Assembly (NCBI GenBank): GCA_944989445.1
Contig: CALYLW010000067.1
Location: forward strand, 1,099,905 to 1,163,904
Source of the DNA: Ampullaceana balthica
Lineage: Eukaryota; Mollusca; Gastropoda; Lymnaeidae
Direction: 5' to 3'
DNA length: 64,000 bases
The notes beneath the pieces are model-generated. The model was not told the DNA's origin. It did no database searches and saw only the letters and a list, made by a program, of their open reading frames with translations. Below, in pieces: positions 44,605 to 56,899 of the stretch (within the stretch, counting starts at the first letter, position 1; each line of letters starts with the position of its first letter). A program made the translations under genes and the position numbers.

Positions 44605-47600
44605 GATGGGATGAGCTATACTCTGAGATAGGATGAGTTATACTCTGAGAGAGGATGAGTTTTACTCTGAGATAGGATGAGTTATACTCTGAGATGGGAT
44701 GAGTTACACTCTGAGATAGGATGAGTTATACTCTGAGAGATAGGATGAGTTATACTCTGATATGGGATGAGTTATACTCTGAGATGGGATGAGTAATACT
44801 CTGAGATGGGATGAGTTATACTCTGAGGTGGGATGAGTAATACTCTGAGATGGGATGAGTTATACTCTGAGATAGGATGAGTTAAACTCTGAGTTGGGAT
44901 GAGTTATTCTCTGAGATGGGATGAGTTATACTCTGAGAGATGGGGTGAGTTATACTCTGAGAGATGGGATGAGTTATACTCTGAGATGGGATGAGTAATA
45001 CTCTGAGATGGGATGAGTTATACTCTGAGATGGGATGAGTTATACTCTGAGATGGGATGAGTTATACTCTGAGATGGGATGAGTAATACTCTGAGATGGG
45101 ATGAGTTATACTCTGAGATGGGATGAGTTATACTCTGAGAGATAGGATGAGTTATACTCTGAGATGGGATGAGTAATACTCTGAGATGGGATGAGTTATA
45201 CTCTGAGATGGGATGAGTAATACTCTGAGATGGGATGAGTTATACTCTGAGCTAGGATGAGTTATACTCTTAGATGGGATGAGTTATACTCTGAGATGGG
45301 ATGAGTTATACTCTGAGAGATAGGATGAGTTATACTCTGAGATGGGATGAGTTATACTCTGAGATGGGATGAGTTATACTCTGAGATAGGATGAGTTATA
45401 CTCTGAGATGGGATGAGTTATAATCTGAGATGGGATGAGTTATACTCTGAGAGATAGGATGAGTTATACTCTGAGATGGGATGAGTAATACTCTGAGATG
45501 GGATGAGTTATACTCTGAGATGGGATGAGTTATACTCTGAGATGGGATGAGTTATACTCTGAGATAGGATGAGTTATACTCTGAGACGGGATGAGTTATA
45601 CTCTGAGATGGGATGAGTTATACTCTGAGAGATAGGATGAGTTATACTCTGAGATGGGATGAGTAATACTCTGAGATGGGATGAGTTATACTCTGAGATA
45701 GGATGAGTTATACTCTGAGATGGGATGAGTTATACTCTGAGATGGGATGAGTTATACTCTGAGAGATAGGATGAGTTATACTCTGAGATGGGATGAGTTA
45801 TACTCTGAGATGGGATGAGTTATACTCTGAGAGATAGGATGAGTTATACTCTGAGATAGGATGAGTTATACTCTGAGATAGGATGAGTTATACTCTGAGT
45901 TGGGATGATTTATTCTCTGAGATGGGATGAGTTATACTCTGAGAGATGGGATGAGTTATACTCTGAGAGATGGGATGAGTTATACTCTGAGATGGGATGA
46001 GTTATACTCTGAGATGGGATGAGTAATACTCTGAGATGGGATGAGTTATACTCTGAGATAGGATGAGTTATACTCTTAGATGGGATGAGTTATACTCTGA
46101 GATGGGATGAGTTATACTCTGAGAGATAGGATGAGTTATACTCTGAGATGCGATGAGTAATACTCTGAGATGGGATGAGTTATACTCTGAGATGGGATGA
46201 GTTATACTCTGAGATGGGATGAGTTATACTCTGAGATGGGATGAGTTATACTAAGATAGATAGGATGAGTTATACTCTGAGATGGGATGAGTAACACTCT
46301 GAGATGGGATGAGTTATACTCTGAGATGGGATGAGTAATACTCTGAAATGGGATGAGTTATACTCTGAGATAGGATGAGTTATACTCTGAGATGGGATGA
46401 GTTATACTCTGAGATGGGATGAGTTATACTCTGAGAGATAGGATGAGTTATACTCTGAGATGGGATGAGTAATACTCTGAGATGGGATGAGTTATACTCT
46501 GAGATAGGATGAGTTATATTCTGAGATGGGATGAGTTATACTCTGAGATGGGATGAGTTATACTCTGAGAGATAGGATGAGTTATACTCTGAGATGGGAT
46601 GAGTAATACTCTGAGATGGGATGAGTTATACTCTGAGAGATAGGATGAGTTATACTCTGAGATGGGATGAGTTATACTCTGAGATAGGATGAGTTATACT
46701 CTGAGTTGGGATGAGTTATACTCTGAGATAGGATGAGTTATACTCTGATTGATGGGATGAGTTATACTCTGAGAGATAGGATGAGTTATACTCTGAGATA
46801 GGATGAGTTATAATCTGAGATAGGATGAGTTATACTCTGAGTTGGGATGAGTTATACTCTGAGATGGGATGAGTAATACTCTGAGATGGGATGAGTTATA
46901 CTCTGAGATGGGATGAGTAATACTCTGAGATGGGATGAGTTATACTCTGAGATGGGATGAGTTATACTCTGAGATGGGATGAGTTATACTCTGAGAGATA
47001 GGATGAGTTATACTCTGAGATGGGATGAGTAATACTCTGAGATGGGATGAGTTATACTCTGAGATAGGATGAGTTATACTCTGAGATGGGATGAGTTATA
47101 CTCTGAGATAGGATGAGTTATACTCTGAGATGGGATGAGTTATACTCTGAGATGGGATGAGTTATACTCTGAGAGATAGGATGAGTTATACTCTGAGAGA
47201 TAGGATGAGTTATACTCTGAGATAGGATGAGTTATACTCTGAGATAGGATGAGTTATACTCTGAGTTGGGGTGAGTTATACTCTGAGATGGGATGAGTAA
47301 TACTCTGAGATGGGATGAGTCATACTCTGAGATGGGATGAGTAATACTCTTAGATGGGATGAGTTATACTCTGAGATAGGATGAGTTATACTCTGAGATG
47401 GGATGAGTTATACTCTGAGAGATAGGATGAGTTATACTCTGAGATGGGATGAGTAATACTCTGAGATGGGATGAGTTATACTCTGAGATAGGATGAGTTA
47501 TACTCTGAGATGGGATGAGTTATACTCTGAGATAGGATGAGTTATACTCTGAGATGGGATGAGTTATACTCTGAGATGGGATGAGTTATACTCTGAGAGA

Positions 47601-48520
47601 TAGGATGAGTTATACTCTGAGATGGGATGAGTAATACTCTGAGATGGGATGAGTTATACTCTGAGATAGGATGAGTTATACTCTGAGATGGGATGAGTTA
47701 TACTCTGAGATGGGATGAGTTATACTCTGAGAGATAGGATGAGTTATACTCTGAGATGGGATGAGTAATACTCTGAGATGGGATGAGTTATACTCTGAGA
47801 TAGGATGAGTTATACTCTGAGATGGGATGAGGTATACTCTGAGATAGGATGAGTTATACTCTGAGATGGGATGAGTTATACTCTGAGATGGGATGAGTAA
47901 TACTCTGAGATGGGATGAGTTATACTCTGAGATAGGATGAGTTATACTCTGAGTTGGGATGAGTTATACTCTGAGATGGGATGAGTAATACTCTGAGATG
48001 GGATGAGTTATACTCTGAGCTAGGATGAGTTATACTCTGAGATGGGATGAGTTATACTCTGAGATGGGATGAGTTATACTCTGAGAGATAGGATGAGTTA
48101 TACTCTGAGATGGGATGAGTAATACTCTGAGATGGGATGAGTTATACTCTGAGATAGGATGAGTTATACTCTGAGATGGGATGAGTTATATTCTGAGATG
48201 GGATGAGTTATACACTGAGATGGGATGAGTTATACACTGAGATGGGATGAGTTATACTCTGAGATGGGATGAGTTGTGCTCTGAGATGGGATGAGTTATA
48301 CTCTGAGATGGGATGAGTTGTGCTCTGAGATGGGATGAGTTATACTCTGAGATAGGATGAGTTGTACTCTGAGAGATAGGATGAGTTATACTCTGAGAGA
48401 TAGGATGAGTTGTACTCTGAGAGATAGGATGAGTTATACTCTGAGAGATAGGAGGAGTTGTACTCTGAGATGGTATGAGATATACTATGAAGTTTGATAA
48501 GTTATACTCTGAAATATGAT
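44605..48520 (+). repeat. 22-bp satellite array of about 3.9 kb
   Basis: Roughly 175 copies of GATGGGATGAGTTATACTCT plus GA, with three main variants: GATAGGATGAG, GAGTAATACTCTGA, and a 24-bp form with GAGAGATAGG. Variants recur in fixed order, for example GAGAGATAGG, GATGGGATGAGTTAT, GATGGGATGAGTAAT, GATGGG, GATAGG. This indicates higher-order units of roughly 110-200 bp. Each unit contains GAGTTATACTC, an 11-base hairpin-capable motif (GAGT-TAT-ACTC). The right edge (48270-48480) has TTGTGCTC and TTGTACTC variants alternating, consistent with a diverged margin. Confidence 0.97.
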
Positions 48521-49289
48521 AGTTCAAATATGACATGTGTCATAGTGTAGACAATGTTTTCAGCGACAAACTTTATCTCACTACTTAAAAATCCTGTTTG
48601 TGGTGATAGAGTAAAGAAGAAGTAATTAACAGCTTTTAGTCTACCAATATGTTTCCCCATGATTTATCTGTTTTTTTTATACATGCTCAAAAATTGTCCA
48701 CCTATAAAATAGTTGTTTTAATGAAGTGTTTCTAGATCAAGTATCACATCTTTGGCAGCTGATGTTGATCGCTTGGCAGTTCTAAAAGGTTCTAGAAGTA
48801 ATGGAGGCTGCCACACATATTTCAGAATCGAAATGTTCTGAGTGCGCTTAAAACAAATGTCTGCCCTGGGAAGTTGACCGTTAGAAATTCGCTGGAAAGA
48901 TCCATGCAATTTAAGATACAGTTGAAATAGCCATTACCCCAGGTATAGAAGACGGGGAAGGGGGGAAGGTGGAGGGAGTCTCCTCACAATGTAACTCAAT
49001 CTGAAAGTCAGCAATAATGGATCTTAGCGAAGTTTTGTCTTGCATAAACAGCCCTGTCTTTTAATGTGTCACTTAAATGTCATGTTTTAATGCCCTGCTT
49101 GTAATATATCATTTTACTGATGTGATCTGAAAGCCCTGTCTGAAGTATCCAATTTTTAATTTTCTAAAAGAAATGTTTTAATTTTAATGTCGTGTTTGTA
49201 ATGTCAAGTTTGCAATGAGCAGATTGATTGAAAAGTTTAAATTGGACACCCGTTTTGCTTTTTTCCGATGAATGTTAAATCTGCTGTCA
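48521..49289. other. Gene-free stretch
   Basis: The minus frame 48718-48909 (63 codons, ending in a natural stop) has a less AT-driven composition than its neighbours but resembles no known family and has no clear acceptor. It is not called. The rest is spacer. Confidence 0.35.
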
Positions 49290-49890
49290 TGATCAGAGTA
49301 TAATGTGCTGTAGAGGTCAATGTAGAATATGTTTTAGTGGTCAATGTAGAATATATTGTAGTGGTCAATGTAGAATATGTTTTAGTGGTCAATGTAGAAT
49401 ATATTGTAGTGGTCAATGTAGAATATGTTGTAGTGGTCAATGTAGAATCTGTTGTAGAGGTCAATGTAGAATCTGTTGTAGAGGTCAATGTAGAATCTGT
49501 TTTAGAGGTCAATGTAGAATCTGTTGTAGAGGTCAATGTAGAATCTGTTGTAGAGGTCAATGTAGAATCTGTTGTAGAGGTCAATGTAGAATATGTTGTA
49601 GAGGTCAATGTAGAATCTGTTGTAGAGGTCAATGTAGAATCTGTTGTAGAGGTCAATGTAGAATATGTTGTAGAGGTCAATTTAGAATCTGTTGTAGAGG
49701 TCAATGTAGAATCTGTTGTAGAGGTCAATGTAGAATTTGTTGTAGTGGTCAATGTAGAATCTGTTGTAGAGGTCAATGTAGAATCTGTTGTAGAGATCAA
49801 TGTAGAATATGTTGTAGTGGTCAATGTAGAATCTGTTGCACAGGTCAATGTAGAATATGTTGTAGTGGTCAATGTAGAATCTGTTGGAAT
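49290..49890 (+). repeat. 24-bp minisatellite
   Basis: About 25 copies of GTTGTAGAGGTCAATGTAGA plus ATCT, with TAGTGG and ATAT variants enriched at both margins. The eight-codon period opens three long frames (RICCRGQC, VNVESVVE, STLTSTTD), which are artefacts. Confidence 0.95.
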
Positions 49891-49949
49891 GACATCCTCA
49901 TCAAAACGCTTGTGCCAATCCTTTCATAACAACAATAACCATCCAAAGG

Positions 49950-51518
49950 TTTAAGTTTGCTAACATATGAACGGCAACCCAAGATAATATCCTTGACTGC
50001 TGGAGTTTTACGTCATGGACAGAAACGCCCACGATCACAAGATCCTGTTTTTGATTTTGCAAGCCTTGGGAGTAACTGCGAACATGTACAGTGGATCCAA
50101 GTTTTCCACACACTGGACATTCTCAACAACACACGGCACTGAAACCTCAAGGAAGAGAACTTTACAACATGGACCACCCCAAAGGGGCAGCCTAAAGTTG
50201 CACTTGAATCAACGACCTCTCTAATCAGCTTCGTTCTAGTGCGGCTATGTAAGCTTTCCATCAGGTCATCTGGAGCAACGGTAATGAAGCCAATCGACTG
50301 AAAAAGTTACTACAGCAAGACCTATCCGGTATCAGTAGATACATGCATATTTGGCCAATGGAAATTAACGGCCTGACCATTCTCTAGCAAGAAAAAGTGC
50401 TTAAAGTAAACCAAGTTGCGTTAAAATTGGACACGCAACCGCTTTACTTGGGCGTCAAACTGGATCAACAGGAACAAATGCGTACAAGACCTAATTCCCA
50501 AACCACCGCCAAAATGAATCTTGAGAAAATCAGATCTCTGTTCCTGGGCAGAGTAAGGTCTGTGATAGATTACAGTATGCCCACCCAAACCTTGCCAGCT
50601 AAATGGCATTGGAAAGTTGGGTCTTGTCAGAACCAACTAAGATTGATCTGTGGCGCTTTCAGAACCACACCCACATCTGCCGCGGAGGTCATAGCAAACG
50701 TAGAACCATTATCTATAAAAAGGGACAAGGATATTATAACAACTACAGAAAGGTATCGCAGACCAGACATTGAAGAACCCTGCTACCACCTGGAGAATAA
50801 CTTTGTCGGACGTGGAAATTTTATACGGTCCACTTTTATGCATCAAGTAGTGGAAATAGAATGGACCGTCAAACCTCCAAAATAGGAGATAGACAGCCAA
50901 AGTCCCGATAAAACCACCGTATGTGGAAGCTAATCTTCACAGGACGCGTAATCATAGACCGACACGACATTAACGAAGGGCAGTCATGAACAGAGAGTGG
51001 CTGCTCCGTTGACAGGACATAAACGAAGGGCAGTCATGAACAGAGAGCAGCTGCTCCGTTGACAGGACATTAACGAAGGGCAGTCATGAACAGAGAGCGG
51101 CTGCTCTGTTGACAGGACATTAACGAAGGGCAGTCATGAACAGAGAGCGGCTGCTCCGTTGACAGGACATTAACGAAGGGCAGTCATGAACAGAGAGCAG
51201 CTGCTCCGTTGACAGGACATTAACGAAGGGCAGTCATGAACAGAGAGCAGCTGCTCCGTTGACAGGACATTAACGAAGGGCAGTCATGAACAGAGAGTGG
51301 CTGCCCTGGAGACAATCCAAGGATTTGTGGAAACCCATGTGCAAGTGTTCATCGATGGATCTTCCAACATGAGAGTAGAGACGGCTGATTATGATGCGCT
51401 CATGCAATACCCAATTAGAGGGCCACCAATGAGAAAATTTCGGCACCCTTAGGGACAACGGCATCGAATTACGATGCTGAGCTTGAAGCTTTACACAGGT
51501 TTATGTAAAGTGTTCACA
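49950..51518 (+). pseudogene. Non-LTR retrotransposon remnant: reverse transcriptase thumb plus RNase H
   Basis: At 50280-50400 a broken LQQDLSGISRYMHIWPMEIN stretch precedes the open segment 50397-50885, which shows QPLYLGVKLDQQ, then QNQLRLICGAFRTTPTSAAE and EVIANVEPLSIKRDK. These match the thumb region of Jockey/I-type elements (PLxYLGVxLD, RIICGAxxxTPxxAxEVLxGVEPL). At 51310-51500 an RNase H start is visible as QVFIDGSSN, with the first catalytic aspartate, and NYDAELEAL, with the catalytic glutamate, in shifted frames. The remainder of RNase H appears to continue after the hAT insertion, as DTVVFGTG at about 52490. Stops and frameshifts are frequent. A 50-bp repeat separates the two domains. 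Confidence 0.8.
50959..51310 (+). repeat. 50-bp tandem repeat inside the retrotransposon remnant
   Basis: Seven copies begin GACATTAACGAAGGGCAGTC, at exact 50-bp steps (GGACAT at 51015, 51065, 51115, 51165, 51215 and 51265). The repeat lies between reverse transcriptase and RNase H sequence and so interrupts the former ORF. Confidence 0.95.
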
Positions 51519-51830
51519 CAGGGTTGTCATATTGTAATTTGGGTAAAAGGCCAAACTGACTGCCAAAAAAGGCCAAAAAAGACCAAACTTATTTTATATG
51601 AAAAGTGTCAACACAAATGACGTCACGCATCTAGGGGGCGGGAGGGGTCACAGATTCTTGGCGATGTATGGCGAGGAGGAGGGTGCTTTTAAGAACTGTG
51701 ACGTCATATTGGAAAGGGTCTAGCTCTTGATTACGTGTGACGAGGGGTGGGGGGGGGTAAAAATACATTGATAAATCTGTCAGAATCGCTTGAGGTCATT
51801 TATGGATGGCTCGTAACGGCTGAAAATTAT

Positions 51831-52124
51831 TTAAATATTTAAAATGAAGATAGAACTAGGAGAAAAAGGATAATAAATGTGTAAATGCCAATGTTCGTAT
51901 GTATGTTTGAACTCACAAAATAAATATACTAACATACGAATTTGAAAGAAAACCTTCAGGTCATCATTTTCCCCTAGACTGCTATTTGCAGTATTATTAT
52001 AAACTTTATCAGATCTCAAGTCATCCAGCATTCTTGGTGACATGAGAAGGTCCTTACTGCATTTATTTGTAAACAAGAGCTCAGCCCTGATTCTAACAAT
52101 AGCGTCTAGAAGTGTGAGCTGCAT
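51831..52124 (-). pseudogene. Probable hAT transposase C-terminal fragment
   Basis: The 97-codon minus frame contains LLDAIVRIRAELLFTNKCSK, then DLLMSPRMLDDLRSDKVYNN. Position inside a hAT element and similarity to the end of hAT dimerisation domains support the call. The exact subfamily is uncertain. The C-terminal third is AT-driven and probably not original coding sequence. Confidence 0.5.
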
Positions 52125-52274
52125 TCTATATCTGGCCTTTTCTTAATAGCCTCTTCGTTAAACTTTTTAAAAACTTTTTAATGTCTAACATACACGTAAG
52201 CTATTCAAAAATAGAAAATAATTAATAAGGTTATTGACTTATTGGCGAATTTTTAATTTTTTTATGTGATAAAG

Positions 52275-52319
52275 ATTATATATATATATATATATATAGT
52301 ATATATATATATATATATA

Positions 52320-52382
<63 letters not shown>

Positions 52383-52383
52383 T
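52275..52383. repeat. (AT)n microsatellite
   Basis: AT dinucleotides, interrupted several times by TAGTAT or ATAATA, inside the hAT element. Open IYIY frames on minus are artefacts. Confidence 0.95.
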
Positions 52384-52468
52384 ATTTTTTTTAAAGAAAA
52401 AGACCAAACAAAGGCCAAAAAGCCAAACAACATTTTTGAGGCCAAACCATGGCAACCCTGTGTTCACA

Positions 52469-53074
52469 ATACACTGGAGGGGTCGAAACTTAAACGATTT
52501 GACACGGTGGTGTTTGGGACTGGAGATAAGCAGCCATAGAGGTCATAAAACAAAAGACACTTAACACAAACATCGTTGACGTCATCTTGGATGCCATCGG
52601 AAAACTTGAAATATTCGGTGGTGAGGGGACACGTCCGAAAAATATGACGATGCATAAATAAATGAACTTAGTTCAAATTTATGAGAAAATTCTCTCAATA
52701 ATAATGCCCGCCTACATTTTGTTTCACTTTATTTCCTATTTTTTGCCTGGAGAACCTTGTACGGTTAACTAACTGCCGTTAAATACGACAAATTTATCTA
52801 AAACAACAACACTTCATTTATGCTTGAAAGCTCTTAAATTAAGTTAAGAGACTAAAAACGTTTCTTTCAAAACTCGCTGCCTCTATTAACTGACTTCCAT
52901 GAGTATCATTTAAAGACGTATCACGTGGCAGTCGCACGAGGTTGATCTACTGGTTCAATGAAGCCATACAACTTGTTGAACGCTGGCCTAATGAATCACC
53001 AGGGTCAATGTAATTTAGTATTGACATCGGGATCATTTGGAGAAATGACTTGATGAGATGGACCTTTAAAATGA
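52469..53074. other. Spacer; first 100 bp probably RNase H remnant
   Basis: A TTCGACACGGTGGTGTTTGG-like segment near 52490 may continue the RNase H domain split by the hAT element. The rest is unassigned. Confidence 0.4.
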
Positions 53075-53588
53075 TATAAGAAATGTGTTACAAACCCTAT
53101 TGAAACACATAGGGATGTGTTACAAACACTATTGAAACACATAGGGATGTGTTACAAACACTATTGAAACACATAGGGATGTGTTACAAACACTATTGAA
53201 ACACATAGGGATGTGTTACAAACACTATTGAAACACATCGGGATGTGTTACAAACACTATTGAAACACATAGGGATGTACAAACACTATTGAAACACATA
53301 GGGATGTGTTACAAACACTATTGAAACACATAGGGATGTGTTACAAACACTATTGAAACACATCGGGATGTGTTACAAACACTATTGTAACACATAGGGA
53401 CGTGTTACAAACACTATTGAAACACATAGGGATGTACAAACACTATTGAAACACATAGGGATGTGTTACAAACACTATTGAAACACATCGGGATGTGTTA
53501 CAAACACTATTGAAACACATAGGGATGTGTTACAAACACTATTGAAACACATAGGGATGTGTTACAAACACTATTGAAACACATATGG
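53075..53588. repeat. 32-bp hairpin-forming minisatellite
   Basis: About 16 copies of TGAAACACATAGGGATGTGT plus TACAAACACTAT. Each unit contains AACACAT-AGGG-ATGTGTT, a perfect 7-bp stem with a 4-base loop. Two units share the same 5-bp deletion (GATGTACAAAC), so they descend from a block duplication. Constant spacers distinguish it from a CRISPR array. Confidence 0.95.
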
Positions 53589-54154
53589 ATTCGCGGCACT
53601 TGATACTGATTTATGGCATTAATAGAAATGGAAATTTTAATCAAGCGTTTCCAGAACCATTTTAATGGGTGAGTAACTACATTCGTGGCCGTAAGGGGTT
53701 CTAATGTTTCTATTATAACTTTCTCGGGGCTTGGTAGACATAGCGTAGCCAATCTCCTCTCCAGGTCAGCGGAGGACTTTTCAGAGATAGTCATTCATCA
53801 ACATTTTTATTTTGGCTTTAACGTGGGCTAGATCCCACGCCCCTCAGCTTGTGAGGCGAGCGGACTGTTGACTTCGCTATCCAGCCGTTACATTCCTTTT
53901 ACAAGTTTTAAAAAAAATATATTGATTTTTCTAAAGACTTGGACTTATTACGTGAAAGATTGATTATCCAAAATAGTAATTATTTTGATGCAGAGTATCA
54001 TTAGGTATTATTAATTGAAAAGTTGATCTTAGAAAATCTGAGATACAAATTTGCTTATATTAACTAGAATATACGTATTGAATGAAAAGATGAACTCAGG
54101 TAGCATTGGTATCGCCAGTCATCGTATTACATGTCATATAATGTATCCGCGTGT
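53589..54154. other. Gene-free stretch
   Basis: The minus frame over about 53590-53794 has reasonable codon variety but no recognised domain and no clear splice sites. Confidence 0.3.
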
Positions 54155-54545
54155 CATATAACAGTGTATCCACATTTGATACAACAGTGTATCCACATTT
54201 GATACAACAGTGTATCCACATTTGATACAACAGTGTATCCCCATTTGATACACCAGTGTATCCCCATTTGATACAACAGTGTATCCACATTTGATACAAC
54301 AGTGTATCCCCATTTGATACAACAGTGTATCCACATTTGATACAACAGTGTATCCACATTTGATACAACAGTGTATCCACATTTGATACAACAGTGTATC
54401 CCCATTTGATACAACAGTGTATCCCCATTTGATACAACAGTGTATCCACATTTGATACAACAGTGTATCCACATTTGATACAACAGTGTATCCACATTTG
54501 ATACAACAGTGTATCCACATGTAATAATAATGTATCCACATTTCA
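54155..54545. repeat. 23-bp minisatellite, about 16 copies
   Basis: Unit GTGTATCCACATTTGATACA plus ACA, with a CCCCATT variant in six copies. GTATCnnnnnnnnGATAC forms an inverted repeat in every unit. All three minus frames remain open because the unit lacks stops, so three overlapping frames of 136-149 codons result. Confidence 0.95.
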
Positions 54546-55017
54546 TATAATTGTAAATCCACAATTCCTACCAATAGAGTCAAGAGACTCTTAATTTAAG
54601 AATCTCTTTATTTTAACCAAATTCCCTTTAAGATGTCAGGAAAGCTAAAAAGTCGTAGCATACCTCAACCCTCCTCAATACGTGATCAAATTAATTTTCA
54701 AAAAATGAATTGCAATTGTAGGGACATAAATTAGCTGTCATCCCTGTTTCCCAGAGAAATAAATACTAACCTCTGTGATGTTCAGGGCTGCTTACAATTC
54801 ATTCCATGAACCGACATAAAAATTGTCAAGGACACGGTAATAAATGGCCGATCCATTATTACAACTTTCTTACAGCGCTTCTCAAAATTTCTTGGTAGGG
54901 TTCAAAAGGATGGCTTTTATCTGAACACTTTTTGTTTGAAAATCGAAATTGACAAAATTTCTACTATCTAGTAATAATTTATGTAACATTGTACACCAGC
55001 ATCAGATACGAATAAGA
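54546..55017. other. Gene-free spacer
   Basis: Nothing recognised. Confidence 0.3.
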
Positions 55018-55722
55018 TTAACTAGACCAACTCTAATAGACCAAACACATATACCAAATCTATAGACCAACTTTAATAGAACAAACACATATACCAAATC
55101 TATAGACCAAATCTATATACCAAATCTATAGACCAAATCTATAGACCAAATCTATAGACCAAATCTATAGACCAAATCTATAGACCAACTCTAATAGACC
55201 AACTCTAAGATACCAAATCTATAGACCATCTCTAATAGACCAACTCTATAGACCAAATCTATAGACCAACTCTATAGACTAACTCTATAGACCATCTCTA
55301 ATAGACCAAATCTATATACCAAATCTATAGACCAACTCTATAGACCAACTCTATAGACCAACTCTATAGACCAACTCTAATAGACTTCCTCTAATAGACC
55401 AAATCTATAGACCAAATCTATATACCAAATCTATAGACCAACTCTATAGACTAACTCTATAGACCATCTCTAATAGACCAAATCTATATACCAAATCTAT
55501 AGACCAACTCTATAGACCAACTCTATAGACCAACTCTATAGACCAACTCTAATAGACTTCCTCTAATAGACCAAATCTATAGACCAAATCTATAGACCAA
55601 CTCTATAGACCAACTCTATAGACCAACTCTAATAGACTTCCTCTAATAGACCAAATCTATAGACCAAATCTATAGACCAACTCCAATAGACCAACTCTAA
55701 TAGACCAAATCTATAGGACTGA
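55018..55722 (+). repeat. 13-bp minisatellite
   Basis: About 54 copies of CTATAGACCAAAT and the CTCTATAGACCAA variant, with TAATAGACC copies interspersed. A block of about 120 bp ending AATAGACTTCCTCTAATAGA recurs three times (55380, 55552, 55635), showing higher-order duplication. Confidence 0.95.
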
Positions 55723-55794
55723 ACTTGTATGAACGCATTTCATCATCGTGTAACCAAAGCACTGAATGTGTTCATGTGTTGTCGCGCCTGACTC

Positions 55795-56115
55795 AACAAG
55801 GATACTCACCATGGAGAGAATTATCACGTAGAGGCTTATCATGGGGATACTTATCAAGGGGATGCTATTTCATGGATAAACTTATCCTTGGGTGAGATTT
55901 ATCTTGGTGATACTTATCATGTAAGGACTTTTAATAGAAAGGCTCATCATTGGGACACTTATCATAGTCAGGCTTAACATAGGGAGACTAACTAATCATA
56001 GGGAGGTTTTTCATTGAGGCAATTATCATGGGGAGACTAATCATGGAGATAATTATAATAGAAGGCTTATCATTCGGAAAATTATCATAGTCAGGCTCAA
56101 CATGGGGAGACTAAC
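55795..56115 (+). repeat. Degenerate GGGGAGACTTATCATGG repeat, left half
   Basis: Degenerate units of about 16-18 bp around TTATCATGGGGA. The array is cut by the hAT element at 56116 and resumes at 59227. Confidence 0.85.
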
Positions 56116-56899
56116 CAGTGGCGTCACTAGGGGTGGGGGGCGGGCCGCCCCTGGTGACACCCATCAGGGGGTGACACCCGAGCCTAAAATTTTACTGTGT
56201 ACGATTTTATGTCAGAAAACAAAAGATGACAAATTTTTTAATCTAGAAAGAAATTAAGAAATACAATGAAATACGTTAAACGCGAAAATTATTATTTAAA
56301 AAAAATCAGTTAACTTGCAATAATAAAACAGTCCCAACACACGAACAACATTAAAACAAATTAGGAAAAAAAAAGAAAAGAAATAGTCGCAGCAGAGTCT
56401 TTAAAAAAGGCTGGAATGAAAGATGCAGTGCCTTCTGTTTTAAAAGATATAAAGCCATTTGGGCTTGGACACACCGACAGCATGAACGAATCCCACCTCA
56501 CGACTCCCTCCACCACAGTGGGGGTTGGGGGAATACGATTTTTATCACCACCCCCCCAAAGAAAAAAATCAAAAGATGGGTTTTCTTTGTTGATGTTTTT
56601 CTTGAGGAAAATTATGATTTCAATGTCTTTGAGTTAATATATTTTTATATATATATATATATTATATTTATTAAAGGCGTGAAAGCATAGATATGCATGT
56701 TTATATACAGGTAGTCCTCCGGTTACGACGGTCCCATCCCGACTTACGCTGTTTAGTGCTTACGAACGCGCCCCCGTAAAGAATAGTATTACGCGTTATT
56801 CCGTATTTATAAAAAAAAATTCATGAGGTAACGAATTCTTTTCTCTATTTGAAATAACAAAAATTATTGAAAAATATGTATGATTATTATTTCAACCTA

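Larger units (their letters stand above)
51519..52460 (-). mobile_element. hAT element inserted in the RNase H region, exact 8-bp target duplication
   Basis: The left end is CAGGGTTGTCATATTGTAAT. The reverse-complemented right end is CAGGGTTGCCATGGTTTGGC. Both are followed by repeated GGCCAAA motifs. TGTTCACA flanks it exactly at 51511-51518 and 52461-52468. It contains TGACGTCA motifs, a transposase C-terminal piece and an AT microsatellite. Confidence 0.95.

Noticed and set aside
48718..48909. 63-codon minus-strand frame as a possible exon
   Set aside because: No acceptor consensus at its start and no recognisable family. A protein search would be decisive.
49237..49954. Three overlapping frames of 205-211 codons (cysteine-rich, VNVESVVE, STLTSTTD)
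   Set aside because: All arise from the 24-bp array. Simultaneous openness in three frames shows a periodicity artefact.
53075..53588. CRISPR-like array
   Set aside because: Repeats and intervening bases are both constant, no cas genes occur, and the genome is clearly eukaryotic. It is a minisatellite.
53507..53794. 95-codon minus-strand frame
   Set aside because: Its C-terminal third is translated from the 32-bp array, and the remainder matches no family.
54096..54583. Three overlapping frames of 136-149 codons
   Set aside because: The 23-bp unit has no stop on minus, so all frames remain open. No start, signal or domain is convincing.
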